DNA from: Hyphomonadaceae bacterium
GTDB lineage: Bacteria > Pseudomonadota > Alphaproteobacteria > Caulobacterales > Aquidulcibacteraceae
NCBI GenBank assembly: GCA_003526465.1
Contig: DPWD01000169.1
Span: forward strand, 3,055 to 20,491
Direction of reading: 5' to 3'
Length of the DNA: 17,437 nucleotides
Made by a program: the position numbers and the translations under genes. This document shows, in pieces, positions 8,342-16,109 of this stretch. Position 1 is the stretch's first letter, and every line of letters starts with the position of its first letter. The notes under the pieces were generated by a model. It had not been told where the DNA came from. It made no database searches and saw nothing but the letters and a program-made list of their open reading frames with translations.

Positions 8342-9817
8342 TTACACTTCGAGGCCAATCGCGTCCAGAGCTTCGCGCAAGGAGCGCACCGACTGCGGGT
8401 ACGCTTCGAACCCAGCAACAACCCCACGCTCCTGAAGCGGTTCCCGGATCTGGGCAAAGCTCAACGTAGCGACCGCACGCTCGGACAGGTGCGGCGCCCG
8501 TGTTGCTGGATGGTCCCTCAACCCACACTCGCCCAAGACACGCGGAATCTCCGCATCCGGGAAACGCACCAGGTCTTCGTAATTCACGCAGGTGATAGCG
8601 CCGGGGTAGCGGCTGATCCAGGCCTCCATCGCGCGCCGATAAGTGGCGATGTAGAGCGCTATGCCCTCTGGGCTGCCGCCCCAGGCAGATTCCCCGTCGA
8701 ACTGAGACCTCCAACACGACCAAGCCACAGCGAGCGGATTCCGTTTCACATAAACAATTTTTGCATCGGGCAACGCTTGGCGGATCGCCCGCACGCGGTA
8801 GACATTCGACAGTAACTTGTCCGTGAAGCGCGCGCCTCGAGCGAACTCGTCCGCCAGCCCGAGATAACGGCGCCCGATCGGCGCCCAAGGGTCGGAGGCG
8901 GGAGCGCGCGTGCGCTCGCCGTCCAAATATTTCGCAATGGCGCTGGCGCCGCAGTCGCCGAGCGCTTTGGACGCGAGCCAAAACCAACGCCTCTCGCCGC
9001 CAGCACCCACTTCTGGATGGCGCGCAAAGATTTGCTCGACCAACGTTGTGCCAGACCGATTGGGGCCAAGTATGAAGGTCGCGCGCCCGCTGCCCTCGGT
9101 CGTCGCAGCGCCGTCAACGGCGCCTGACTCACACCACCTGACGATATCCGTCAGCGCCGCCCTGTGTCCTTCCGGATTAAACGGAAACAGCGCGCGAAAC
9201 GCCTCGCTGCGAGCACAAAGATGGAGGTCCGCGGCTGCGTCGTCGCCAATATCGACGAAGGCTTTCGCAAGCGCGGCCGCTATCGCGACTCGCCCAGCCG
9301 GACGCGACAGCGGCCAGCGATCGAACACGCCGCGCATAGCATCGATGTCGGGGTCCCCCGCTGCAAAGCGTTTGGTCTGCGCAACGCGCTCCCACAGGGT
9401 TGGGCTGTTGGGATTGTCGGCGAGCAGCGCGCGCGCACGCTCCTGCGCCTCGCCGATGCGCCCCGCGAACATCAGCATGCGCGTAAATTTGAAACGCGCG
9501 TTTGGCGTCAAATTGCTTTCGTGAGGCGCCAGCAACGCCACTGCCTCATCGGCGGCGCCAGCGTCGGTCATCGCCTCGGCGACGAAATGCGCTGTCTCCG
9601 GCGTTGGCCCGACATCTCGCAGGTACCTTCTTCCCATCTCCATCGCGGCGAAATCGTCGCCAATTTCGCGCGCAAGGAGCACGCCCCGTCGCCACCCCTC
9701 CCCGGCGCGTTCGCTGCCGTCCAGAGCTTGGCGCAGGGCCTCGGCCGCGGCCCAACAATCTCCGCGCGAGCGCGCGGCATACGCCGTGTCTATTAGAGAA
9801 TGCACGCTGGCGGCCAT
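8342..9817 (-). CDS. TPR-sulfotransferase A (Sulfotransfer_3-like)
   Basis: From ATG9817 the product has 491 residues. Residues 1 to about 210 form TPR-type helical repeats (AEAMTDAGAADEAVALLAPH, ARMLMFAGRIGEAQERAR-like segments near 80-130). The PAPS-binding domain follows: ILGPNRSGTTLVEQIF (249-264), where PN replaces the usual MP before RSGTT; KRNPLAVAWSCWR (358-370); and NYEDLV (412-417). The frame is open upstream to 10015, but that part overlaps the receptor gene and is not protein-like. It begins 55 bases after the receptor's intrinsic terminator, so it depends on read-through or its own promoter; I saw no clear -35/-10. It is a paralogue of B along the full length. The acceptor is unknown; Xanthomonas RaxST-like tyrosine sulfation is one precedent for bacterial protein sulfation. 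Confidence 0.9.
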   Translation of the reverse strand: MAASVHSLIDTAYAARSRGDCWAAAEALRQALDGSERAGEGWRRGVLLAREIGDDFAAMEMGRRYLRDVGPTPETAHFVAEAMTDAGAADEAVALLAPHESNLTPNARFKFTRMLMFAGRIGEAQERARALLADNPNSPTLWERVAQTKRFAAGDPDIDAMRGVFDRWPLSRPAGRVAIAAALAKAFVDIGDDAAADLHLCARSEAFRALFPFNPEGHRAALTDIVRWCESGAVDGAATTEGSGRATFILGPNRSGTTLVEQIFARHPEVGAGGERRWFWLASKALGDCGASAIAKYLDGERTRAPASDPWAPIGRRYLGLADEFARGARFTDKLLSNVYRVRAIRQALPDAKIVYVKRNPLAVAWSCWRSQFDGESAWGGSPEGIALYIATYRRAMEAWISRYPGAITCVNYEDLVRFPDAEIPRVLGECGLRDHPATRAPHLSERAVATLSFAQIREPLQERGVVAGFEAYPQSVRSLREALDAIGLEV

Positions 9818-9872
9818 CAGAGTCTGCCTGTCGAACGCAAAATTCTGCCTATAGGGCCAAGACTCCGGCAAG

Positions 9873-9901
9873 AAAAAACGGCGGGCCCTGAGGCCCGCCG
9901 T
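9873..9901 (-). terminator. Rho-independent terminator of the TonB-dependent receptor gene
   Basis: On the minus strand a 10-bp perfect stem (ACGGCGGGCC / GGCCCGCCGT, loop of 4) is followed by TTTTTTCTT. It starts 26 bases after the receptor stop codon and separates it from sulfotransferase A. Confidence 0.93.
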
Positions 9902-9926
9902 CCATAAGTCAGGGAATTGTTCAGCG

Positions 9927-12900
9927 TCAGTAGCGCAGTCGCACCTGGGCAAACACGCGCCGCCCAACCACGTCATAGAGAGATGGGTCGGTGCCAGACT
10001 GCACGTTCGGTGCATAGAGCGCCGGCTCCTGGTCGGCGACGTTGTTGACGCCTATCCGCAGTGCGGCGTTGTCCGTCATCTGCCACTCGCCGGACACGTC
10101 GGTGTACCAAATAGCCTCGGCGCCGGTGAACTGGGCCGCTTCTCCCGGGAACAACACATTCGCGCGGTTGATCATATCGCCGATGTAGCGGTTCCTCATG
10201 TTGAATGAGAAGTCGCCGATGCTCCAGGTGGTGTTCAGCGTCGCTTTCCATTCAGGGAAGGACTGACCCAGACCTTCGCCGAAGAACCCAACGGTGCCAG
10301 CGAAGTCAAGTTCAGGCAATCCGCTTGGGAACTGCACGGAGATGTCCGAGTCCTTCTGTATCCACTCCATCAGGTGGTTCACCAGCACGTTGAAATGGAG
10401 GTCGCCAGCTGTGCCGAGATCCATGCCGTAATCGACCTGAATATCGATACCAGAGGTCTCGATGCTGCCGCCGTTGACGCCCGGATAGGTGCCGTTCGGC
10501 CCCGTGCCGTAGATGACAAGGATGTCGCCACCAGCACGATAGATCGCCGAGCAGCTCGGGTCGGTGATGCTGTAGGTCGGGTTCGTGCCGTAATAATTGT
10601 AGCAATTGGCGATGACCTGGTTCACCCCGGGCGCTAGGATCGGATCGCTGATCGCGATGTTGTAATAGTCGATCGAAGCACGCAGATCGACTCCATCCCA
10701 GGGCGAGGTGAACACGGCACCGATTGTGTAGGTGTCGGCGGCTTCAGGGTCGAGGTTGGTGTTGCCCGCAGTAGAGATGCTGACCTGAGTTCCGGGCGTT
10801 TGCACGAACGTGCCAACCCCCCCCAGCCCGGTCGCAGTGCACAGCGCTGCCATCGCCACTGCGTCCACGCCAGTTAATTTGGCGGTGCCAGCGGAGCAGG
10901 GATCGAAGATTTGCGGCGCCGAACCGCCGCCGGCGAACAATTCGCCGAAGTTCGGCGCACGCACGGCGTGCTGGAATGCGGCGCGGAACAGCCAACTATC
11001 GACCGGCGCCCACACGACATCGGCCTTGTAGGTCCAATCCGTTGAGTTGCCTCCCGTGGCTCCCGCCACCGTATCGGTGAACTCGCTGCTGGAGCGGCGG
11101 CCGCCGAGCGTGAAATCCAAGCCCTCGGCGACCGGGAACGCAAACTCAAAGAATACATCTTCGAAGCTGTTTTCGCCGCCGTTGGCCGGGGTCGAATTGA
11201 AGCCCGAAATCGGCCCGCCCGCGGAACCCGGGTTGAAGTTAAATTCGAAGCCGCGATACTCCGCGCCAAACACCGCTTGCACTGGGCCCGCCGGCATCTG
11301 GAACAAATCTCCCGACACGAACGCGTTGAAGATGTCGGAGGTGAAATCTGTCGTTTGCGTGGCGGAAACCGAAAGGAACGCGACGCACGCCGGCGACAAT
11401 GGGTGGCGCCCGAACACGTTGAACCCGGTCGGACCGCAAACACTTACGCCGCCATCCGCAGCTTCCAGGAGCTGTTGCACCTTTTGGGTGTCAATATTGC
11501 CGGTCTGGTTGGAGTCGATTTCGGTGATGCCGTGAGACAGCGACACATCGAAATCCCAACCCGACTCGCCCACTGGTCCGCGAAACCCAAACATGTATTG
11601 GACCACGGTGTTTTCAAATTGCTGCTCGCGCAGGCCGGCGCTGAGGGTGCGCTGGCGAAGCGTGAACGGCTCAGTGGCGCCAGTGCCGACCAAGCTCGGG
11701 TTGTCACCAGAGCGCGAAGCAAGCAGTGTCAGCATATCCGCCGGGATGAACGGATTGGTCACCGGGATGATCATCAAGTTGGCGATAGTTTTCCCGGGCG
11801 TGATCAACGCCGACGTAAACTGGCTGGCCAGAGTGGTGGTCCCCGGCGCCCGCCCTTGCACGGTCGGGAATGGCGTGGGCGCTAGCGCTTGCGTCGAACT
11901 GTACTCCGACCATCCGGCACGGCCGTACACCTGAATTTCATTTTCGAATTCATACTCGAACCGCGACATGAACGAAGTGCGTTCGAGCGGCAGCGTGAGA
12001 ATATTCACGGAGTCGAAGTTGTACGAGTAGACATCGGGGAACAACGTGGAGTTGACCGCCAAGTCGATTGGGTACAGGAAATTCACGACATTGAGCGGGC
12101 TGTTGAAAACACCCCGATAAAACAGCGTGCCGTTGAGGTTGAATCCGGTAACGCCCGAGGCAAGCGTTTGGGCGCCCGCCGGGCTGCCATACGTCGCGAA
12201 AATCGCATCGTACGCCGCCTCGGTCGGCGCATTGGAGCCAGCGAAGAAGAAGTTGCCTTCTGGCAGGAACGATGTCGTCGCCGTCGCGTTCGCGGAGAAG
12301 TCGCGCTGGCTCTTGATCATGATTTCGCGCACCGAGCGCTCAAGACCCATCGAGAAATTGCCGCGTCCGCCATCGAAATTGGCGCCGACCAAGCCGCTCA
12401 GATTGTATTCCTGGGCATCCCAGAATTCCGTGCTGTTCGAGTAGGTGCCGCGGAATTCCATGCCGTCGAAATCGTCGCGCAGGCGGAAGTTCACCACGCC
12501 CGCGACCGCGTCCGCGCCGTAAACCGCGCCCGCGCCGCCGGTGATGACTTCGACATTGCCGATCATCACTTGCGGAATGGTGTTGACGTCGACGGTTTGA
12601 TTGGAGGCCGACATCATCGCGCGACTGCCGTCAATCAGTACGAGGTTGCGGTTAGCGCCGAGGCCGCGCAAGTCGACGTTAGATTGGCCGCCATTGCCGG
12701 GGTTGTTCGAGGTCGTCGTTCCCGCTGGGTTGACCGCGGGGAGTGTGTTCAGGAACGTGTCTATCGTGATGTCAGCATTGCCGACGAGCTGCTCTTGATT
12801 GAGCGTGGTGATCGGGCTTGTGGATACATAATCCTGCCGCGCGATCCGCGAGCCGGTAACCACGATCACATCTTCTTCCGCATCGGCGTCCTGCGCCATC

Positions 12901-12998
12901 GCGGGCGTGCCGGTCATGGCCGCCGCGGCCGCCGCAAGCACGGATGCCCCAGCCAGAAGCGACTTGCGTTGTCCGTTTTGAGTTTTCTTACTGAACAT
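9927..12998 (-). CDS. TonB-dependent outer-membrane receptor
   Basis: The product has 1023 residues. A Sec signal peptide (KK near the N-terminus, Ala-rich core, AMA before Q36) is followed by the TonB box region EEDVIVVTGSRI (41-52), the plug domain (about 55-175, with VDLRGLGANRNLVLIDG and VEVITGGAGAVYGADAVAGVVNF), and a large 22-strand-type barrel ending ...VFAQVRLRY with C-terminal Tyr. Three cysteine pairs (about 521/537, 702/719 and 798/815) probably form disulfides in surface loops. It imports or senses an unknown ligand using TonB/ExbBD energy. AGGGGG about 6 bases before ATG12998 is a good ribosome binding site. It has its own terminator and a 427-base upstream region. The flanking oxygenases and sulfotransferases suggest a modified peptide or polysaccharide ligand, or that the receptor itself is modified. 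Confidence 0.96.
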   Translation of the reverse strand: MFSKKTQNGQRKSLLAGASVLAAAAAAMTGTPAMAQDADAEEDVIVVTGSRIARQDYVSTSPITTLNQEQLVGNADITIDTFLNTLPAVNPAGTTTSNNPGNGGQSNVDLRGLGANRNLVLIDGSRAMMSASNQTVDVNTIPQVMIGNVEVITGGAGAVYGADAVAGVVNFRLRDDFDGMEFRGTYSNSTEFWDAQEYNLSGLVGANFDGGRGNFSMGLERSVREIMIKSQRDFSANATATTSFLPEGNFFFAGSNAPTEAAYDAIFATYGSPAGAQTLASGVTGFNLNGTLFYRGVFNSPLNVVNFLYPIDLAVNSTLFPDVYSYNFDSVNILTLPLERTSFMSRFEYEFENEIQVYGRAGWSEYSSTQALAPTPFPTVQGRAPGTTTLASQFTSALITPGKTIANLMIIPVTNPFIPADMLTLLASRSGDNPSLVGTGATEPFTLRQRTLSAGLREQQFENTVVQYMFGFRGPVGESGWDFDVSLSHGITEIDSNQTGNIDTQKVQQLLEAADGGVSVCGPTGFNVFGRHPLSPACVAFLSVSATQTTDFTSDIFNAFVSGDLFQMPAGPVQAVFGAEYRGFEFNFNPGSAGGPISGFNSTPANGGENSFEDVFFEFAFPVAEGLDFTLGGRRSSSEFTDTVAGATGGNSTDWTYKADVVWAPVDSWLFRAAFQHAVRAPNFGELFAGGGSAPQIFDPCSAGTAKLTGVDAVAMAALCTATGLGGVGTFVQTPGTQVSISTAGNTNLDPEAADTYTIGAVFTSPWDGVDLRASIDYYNIAISDPILAPGVNQVIANCYNYYGTNPTYSITDPSCSAIYRAGGDILVIYGTGPNGTYPGVNGGSIETSGIDIQVDYGMDLGTAGDLHFNVLVNHLMEWIQKDSDISVQFPSGLPELDFAGTVGFFGEGLGQSFPEWKATLNTTWSIGDFSFNMRNRYIGDMINRANVLFPGEAAQFTGAEAIWYTDVSGEWQMTDNAALRIGVNNVADQEPALYAPNVQSGTDPSLYDVVGRRVFAQVRLRY

Positions 12999-13062
12999 TC
13001 GAACCCCCTAAGAGCGCCGGGCCAATCGCCGAAACCGCTCGACGACCTTCTTCATTGTTGCT

Positions 13063-13080
13063 CGGCGAGTTATTTCGCCG
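13063..13080. promoter_or_regulatory. Inverted repeat in the receptor leader
   Basis: CGGCGA-gttatt-TCGCCG has 6-bp arms, 65 bases before the receptor ATG. It could be an operator or leader hairpin. Six-base arms are common by chance in GC-rich DNA. Confidence 0.25.
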
Positions 13081-13245
13081 AACCGCTTTGCGGAAGGGTG
13101 TCACCCGCCAAGGACGACACGAGCCGAGGCCCGGCATCGACTCCCGCCATGCTGCGGCTACGCTTACGACACATTTTAACCAAGGCAAGCGCCGGATGCG
13201 GCGTTCGTCGCATTTCTGCAGGCCGCTGTGTCGAATCCGCACGGA

Positions 13246-13261
13246 ACAAATCGGGATTTGT
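13246..13261. promoter_or_regulatory. Operator-like dyad upstream of the receptor
   Basis: ACAAATC-gg-GATTTGT has perfect 7-bp arms with a 2-base centre. It is AT-rich in GC-rich surroundings and lies about 250 bases before the receptor start, which suits a transcription factor site. The regulator is unknown. Confidence 0.35.
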
Positions 13262-13425
13262 CGCCTCGCGTAACGACATCGTGATCAATTGTGGCGTTTT
13301 CCCCAGGCTGGGGAGACCCCCGCTCCGGCGACCGGATTTCCCACATCGAGCACCAAAGACTATTTTGAAAACTTGCGCGGCGCGAGAAAATCAACCCAGG
13401 GGCGCAAGGGGGCTACATGCCGGGG

Positions 13426-14367
13426 CTACTTGCGGGACAGCGCTGTGCTCAGGACCATCGCATTGAGGGTCGGGATAAACCCGTAGCCATTCTTCAATTT
13501 GAGCGATGCCGCCTGGGATTCGTTTAGGCGCCGCGCCAGAATGTCCAACGCTTGCAGATAGCGCGGCAACCCGTCCACATCGGCACCGAAGGCCGACCAG
13601 TTCATGCGCCACGACCGTTTGAAGTCCTCGAGCGCGCGCGAAACCAAGGTGTACGTCGATCCCTGAGATTCGTCGGTCTCCGACAACAGAAACTCGATGT
13701 GCGCATTCACCTCCCAGGGCGTCATCACCATCGGAGAGCTTACACGTTCAAAATCAATATCGTGGACACTTGCCTGAAACGGCGCAACCGGCGTCGCCGC
13801 CCATCCCGCCGGACTATCCAAGTTGCGGCCACGCGCCATCAGCGCCGAAAACTTGTCGCCGCCCACGGTATCCACCACCAAATGTATGCGCGACTCAACC
13901 GCATCGTTCAGCACGCGATGCCAGGCCCAAGTGTCGAAGATCCAGCACTCCCCAGGCCCCATATTGATTTCTTGGTCGCCGCAGATGAAGCGCACGCTCG
14001 GCTGGGTCACGATGGGAACATGCACGCGCATGCGGTCGCGCCAATAATAGTGAACGTCGATGTGCGGCTTTACCTCGGCGTTGCCAGATAGCCGCATCAA
14101 CCGCGACCGCCCCACGACCACACCGAGACTAGCCAACACGTCTATGAGGTAGGGGCAGCCGAGAAGGTAGGGGGTTGGCCGCATGGGGCCCATGAAGGCT
14201 TCGCTGCGGGGCTCTCCACCCGCCGCGACCAGCGGCAAGTAGTCGTTTCCAGCGAAACCTTGGGGGTGCGACATCCATGCGGAAGCCTCGATGCTGTTAA
14301 CTTCCCGCGCCAACAGCTCGGCGTCGAACTGAAGCGGAATCTGCAGAAATCTCGTCGCCAACTTCAT
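13426..14367 (-). CDS. Aspartyl/asparaginyl beta-hydroxylase-type 2OG-Fe(II) oxygenase with C-terminal extension
   Basis: The product has 313 residues. The core (about 60-170) has the full triad: VKPHIDVHYYW gives H102-x-D104, TWAWHRVLND gives H150, and R160 in SRIHLVVDTVGG fits the 2-oxoglutarate anchor. MRVHVPIVT and GECWIFD are typical jelly-roll strands of PF05118. Residues 170-313 form an extra, mostly helical part with no motif I recognise; it may bind the substrate or partner. The start ATG14367 has only a weak ribosome binding site. It follows the 2OG-Fe(II) oxygenase by 143 bases and precedes the receptor by 427 bases. It is larger than, and only distantly like, the 198-residue hydroxylase at 5081. 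Its substrate is unknown. Confidence 0.85.
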   Translation of the reverse strand: MKLATRFLQIPLQFDAELLAREVNSIEASAWMSHPQGFAGNDYLPLVAAGGEPRSEAFMGPMRPTPYLLGCPYLIDVLASLGVVVGRSRLMRLSGNAEVKPHIDVHYYWRDRMRVHVPIVTQPSVRFICGDQEINMGPGECWIFDTWAWHRVLNDAVESRIHLVVDTVGGDKFSALMARGRNLDSPAGWAATPVAPFQASVHDIDFERVSSPMVMTPWEVNAHIEFLLSETDESQGSTYTLVSRALEDFKRSWRMNWSAFGADVDGLPRYLQALDILARRLNESQAASLKLKNGYGFIPTLNAMVLSTALSRK

Positions 14368-14403
14368 TGCAATGGGCTCGGCGGCCTGCGTTCAGGTGAG
14401 CAC

Positions 14404-14431
14404 GGGCCGTGGCCCAAATCCTATAGATTTG
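14404..14431. repeat. Two adjacent small inverted repeats between oxygenase genes
   Basis: GGGCC-gt-GGCCC (14404-14415) abuts CAAATC-ctata-GATTTG (14415-14431). They lie 37-64 bases before the hydroxylase ATG at 14367. No T-run follows, so they are not a standard terminator; an operator or leader structure is possible. Confidence 0.3.
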
Positions 14432-14510
14432 CTTGTTTGTTGTAAAATGCCCGCGCGCCGCGTCACAGCATCGCCTTGGGCCGAGCCCCCCGCAGGGGCG
14501 CCTACTCATA

Positions 14511-15236
14511 TCAGGGGCCCCGCGACCTCATCCAGCCTGTGATCGACAGACGATCCGCGGGGGCAAACGGCGCCACCACGCTAACGGCGTGCAACTGCGG
14601 CACTCTAAGTATGTTTATCGCGTTCCAACGAGGGGTGTACGCTTCGGCGACATGCCCATCTCCGTCGAGAAACTGCAGGAGGCCGCCCCAATCCGCGCGC
14701 CAATGCGGGGTGAGGTTAATAACGTAAGCATACAGTCGATGTTTGCCTTCGATGTTATCATCGTGAACAGCCAGGAAGTGCCCGCGCCGGTAACGGGTGG
14801 CCTGGGCGTCCAGGTACGCAATCCGCGTGTCACCGGTGAGCTGTCGGAGAGCCGCCAAGGCAGGCTCACTGTTGAGTTCGGTGAACAGACTCGCAAGAGG
14901 TCCGCTGGTCAATTGGCCGGACTCAACCAGATCGCTTACGCGGAATGAATCAAACAAGTACTGAAAATTGTGCGCCGCGCGGGCATGCACCGCCTCCAGG
15001 AGAGCGCCCGCCTGGGCGGGATCCAATGCCGCCACTTCAGTAGCGGAAATGTCATAGGATTGTGTTTCGGTCTTGAGCGCTACCCGCCAATCTACGCACT
15101 GCATCTCCTCAAACAAGATGCGAGCGCCTTGGTCTGTGAGAAAACCAGGCATGTGGATGCGCCCATTGCGCGCCACGATCTTGTGTGCGGCGGCTAAGAG
15201 AGCAGGTTTCAGAAAGTCGCTTGAAATTGCGTTCAT
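14511..15236 (-). CDS. 2OG-Fe(II) oxygenase (prolyl-hydroxylase/Ofd1-like fold)
   Basis: From ATG15236 the product has 241 residues. The sequence begins with a helical lead-in (VARNGRIHMPGFLT at 21-34), then a double-stranded beta-helix with FLAVHDDN giving H158-x-D160, YVINLTPHWRADWGGLLQF, PQLHAV giving H216, and ADRLSITGW with R229 to hold 2-oxoglutarate. This is the layout of PF13640/PF13661-type oxygenases, which hydroxylate prolyl or other peptide side chains. The frame runs upstream to 15356 but the added part is not family-like; the ribosome binding site before ATG15236 is weak, so the start is provisional. It lies 122 bases after the YkgJ-type gene. Together with the hydroxylase at 13426 it makes an oxygenase pair upstream of the receptor. 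Confidence 0.85.
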   Translation of the reverse strand: MNAISSDFLKPALLAAAHKIVARNGRIHMPGFLTDQGARILFEEMQCVDWRVALKTETQSYDISATEVAALDPAQAGALLEAVHARAAHNFQYLFDSFRVSDLVESGQLTSGPLASLFTELNSEPALAALRQLTGDTRIAYLDAQATRYRRGHFLAVHDDNIEGKHRLYAYVINLTPHWRADWGGLLQFLDGDGHVAEAYTPRWNAINILRVPQLHAVSVVAPFAPADRLSITGWMRSRGP

Positions 15237-15332
15237 GTACAACGGGCGCTGGGAGCGCCAATCCCCTGTGTAAGGCCGCTGCAATGGGACGGCAATTTGC
15301 TCATGGCCGCCGCCAAGCCCAGCCCGTACACC

Positions 15333-15351
15333 CCGCAGCCGAAGGCTGCGG
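15333..15351. repeat. 8-bp hairpin between the YkgJ-type and 2OG oxygenase genes
   Basis: CCGCAGCC-gaa-GGCTGCGG forms a perfect 8-bp stem with a 3-base loop, directly after the stop codon of the gene at 15359. No U-run follows on the minus strand. It is probably a REP-like element or weak attenuator. Confidence 0.55.
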
Positions 15352-15358
15352 CCCAAAA

Positions 15359-15988
15359 CTACCCTGGCGGTCTCGCGGGCTCGACATCTCCGCTTGTTGC
15401 ACCGAGCATCTCGGTTCGGCGAGGATCATCAGGCTCCATTAGCGCCACGTCGTACCGAACGCCATTTTCTGCTTGCGACCGTTTGACAACCACCACCTCG
15501 CTAGTTACGCGCCCGAGCTTGACCTCGCGATCCGGCAATACAGCGATCGCGTCTTCGCCCTGCCAAACAATAAGGTAGCCGTCGCCACGCAGCGCGTTTT
15601 CGGCAATACGTTTGATTTGCTGGTAGTAAGGCGGCGCGCGCCAGGCATCCGCGCGCATCGGATCGACCTGGATGTCCACGCGCCGGCTGCTGGGCTCGTA
15701 GGTCATGACCATACCACATATCGTGGGTCGCCATTCCTCCCCAAGCGCTGCACTCCGCCGATAGTCGCAATAAAACGCCTCACATTCTTTCGGGCGGGTG
15801 TCGTAGGCTTTGCATCCCCGCCCGACGTCGCAATGCTGGCACCACGTAAGCCGCGGTTTCGCAATCGCTGGAACGCGCATAAGCAGGCAGCATAACGTGC
15901 AGCCATCGCAGGATCGGCCTGGCGCCAAATGAGATACTGTATCGGTCAAGTTGGTGTTCCATCGCCTAGTTAGCGCGCACAGCCCCAT
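15359..15988 (-). CDS. YkgJ-type cysteine-cluster protein
   Basis: The product has 209 residues. The N-terminal third holds the cluster: SCDGCTLCC (C27, C30, C33, C34), then WCQHC (C50, C53), C59, C69 and C74 in CEAFYC. This CxxCxxCC...C pattern is that of the PF03692 family, thought to bind Zn or an Fe-S cluster; its role is not established. Residues 90-209 are a beta-rich tail with no known motif. The start ATG15988 has only a weak GGGCG upstream, and a TTG at 15949 is possible. It is the first gene of the oxygenase group, 121 bases after the aldo/keto reductase stop. In this setting it could supply or sense metal, or be a modification enzyme itself; that is inference. Confidence 0.85.
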   Translation of the reverse strand: MGLCALTRRWNTNLTDTVSHLAPGRSCDGCTLCCLLMRVPAIAKPRLTWCQHCDVGRGCKAYDTRPKECEAFYCDYRRSAALGEEWRPTICGMVMTYEPSSRRVDIQVDPMRADAWRAPPYYQQIKRIAENALRGDGYLIVWQGEDAIAVLPDREVKLGRVTSEVVVVKRSQAENGVRYDVALMEPDDPRRTEMLGATSGDVEPARPPG

Positions 15989-16109
15989 TCGTGCAACGCC
16001 CAGTCCGGGCTCAGCGCGTTTGAAACGGTTGGTTCGCCTTGGCTTGGAGGGTCCGCGACGCCAGGCGCGTTAGGCGCGCGCCGAGCGTGGGCGGTTCGCC
16101 CCCAGCCGT

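Larger units (their letters stand above)
12999..13425. other. 427-base region upstream of the TonB-dependent receptor
   Basis: No convincing gene was found; the short open frames on both strands lack ribosome binding sites and protein character. It should hold the receptor promoter and leader. Visible structures are the dyads at 13063-13080 and 13246-13261. A TAAAAT at about 13172-13177 on the minus strand could be a -10, but no TTGAC lies at the right distance. Confidence 0.6.

Noticed and set aside
13011..13055. Small open frame MKKVVERFRRLARRS ending just before the receptor ribosome binding site
   Set aside because: It could be a leader peptide, but no Shine-Dalgarno sequence precedes its ATG and such short frames are common.
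11889..13466. 525-codon open frame on the plus strand
   Set aside because: It is antisense to the receptor gene and its upstream region, without ribosome binding site or recognisable domain.
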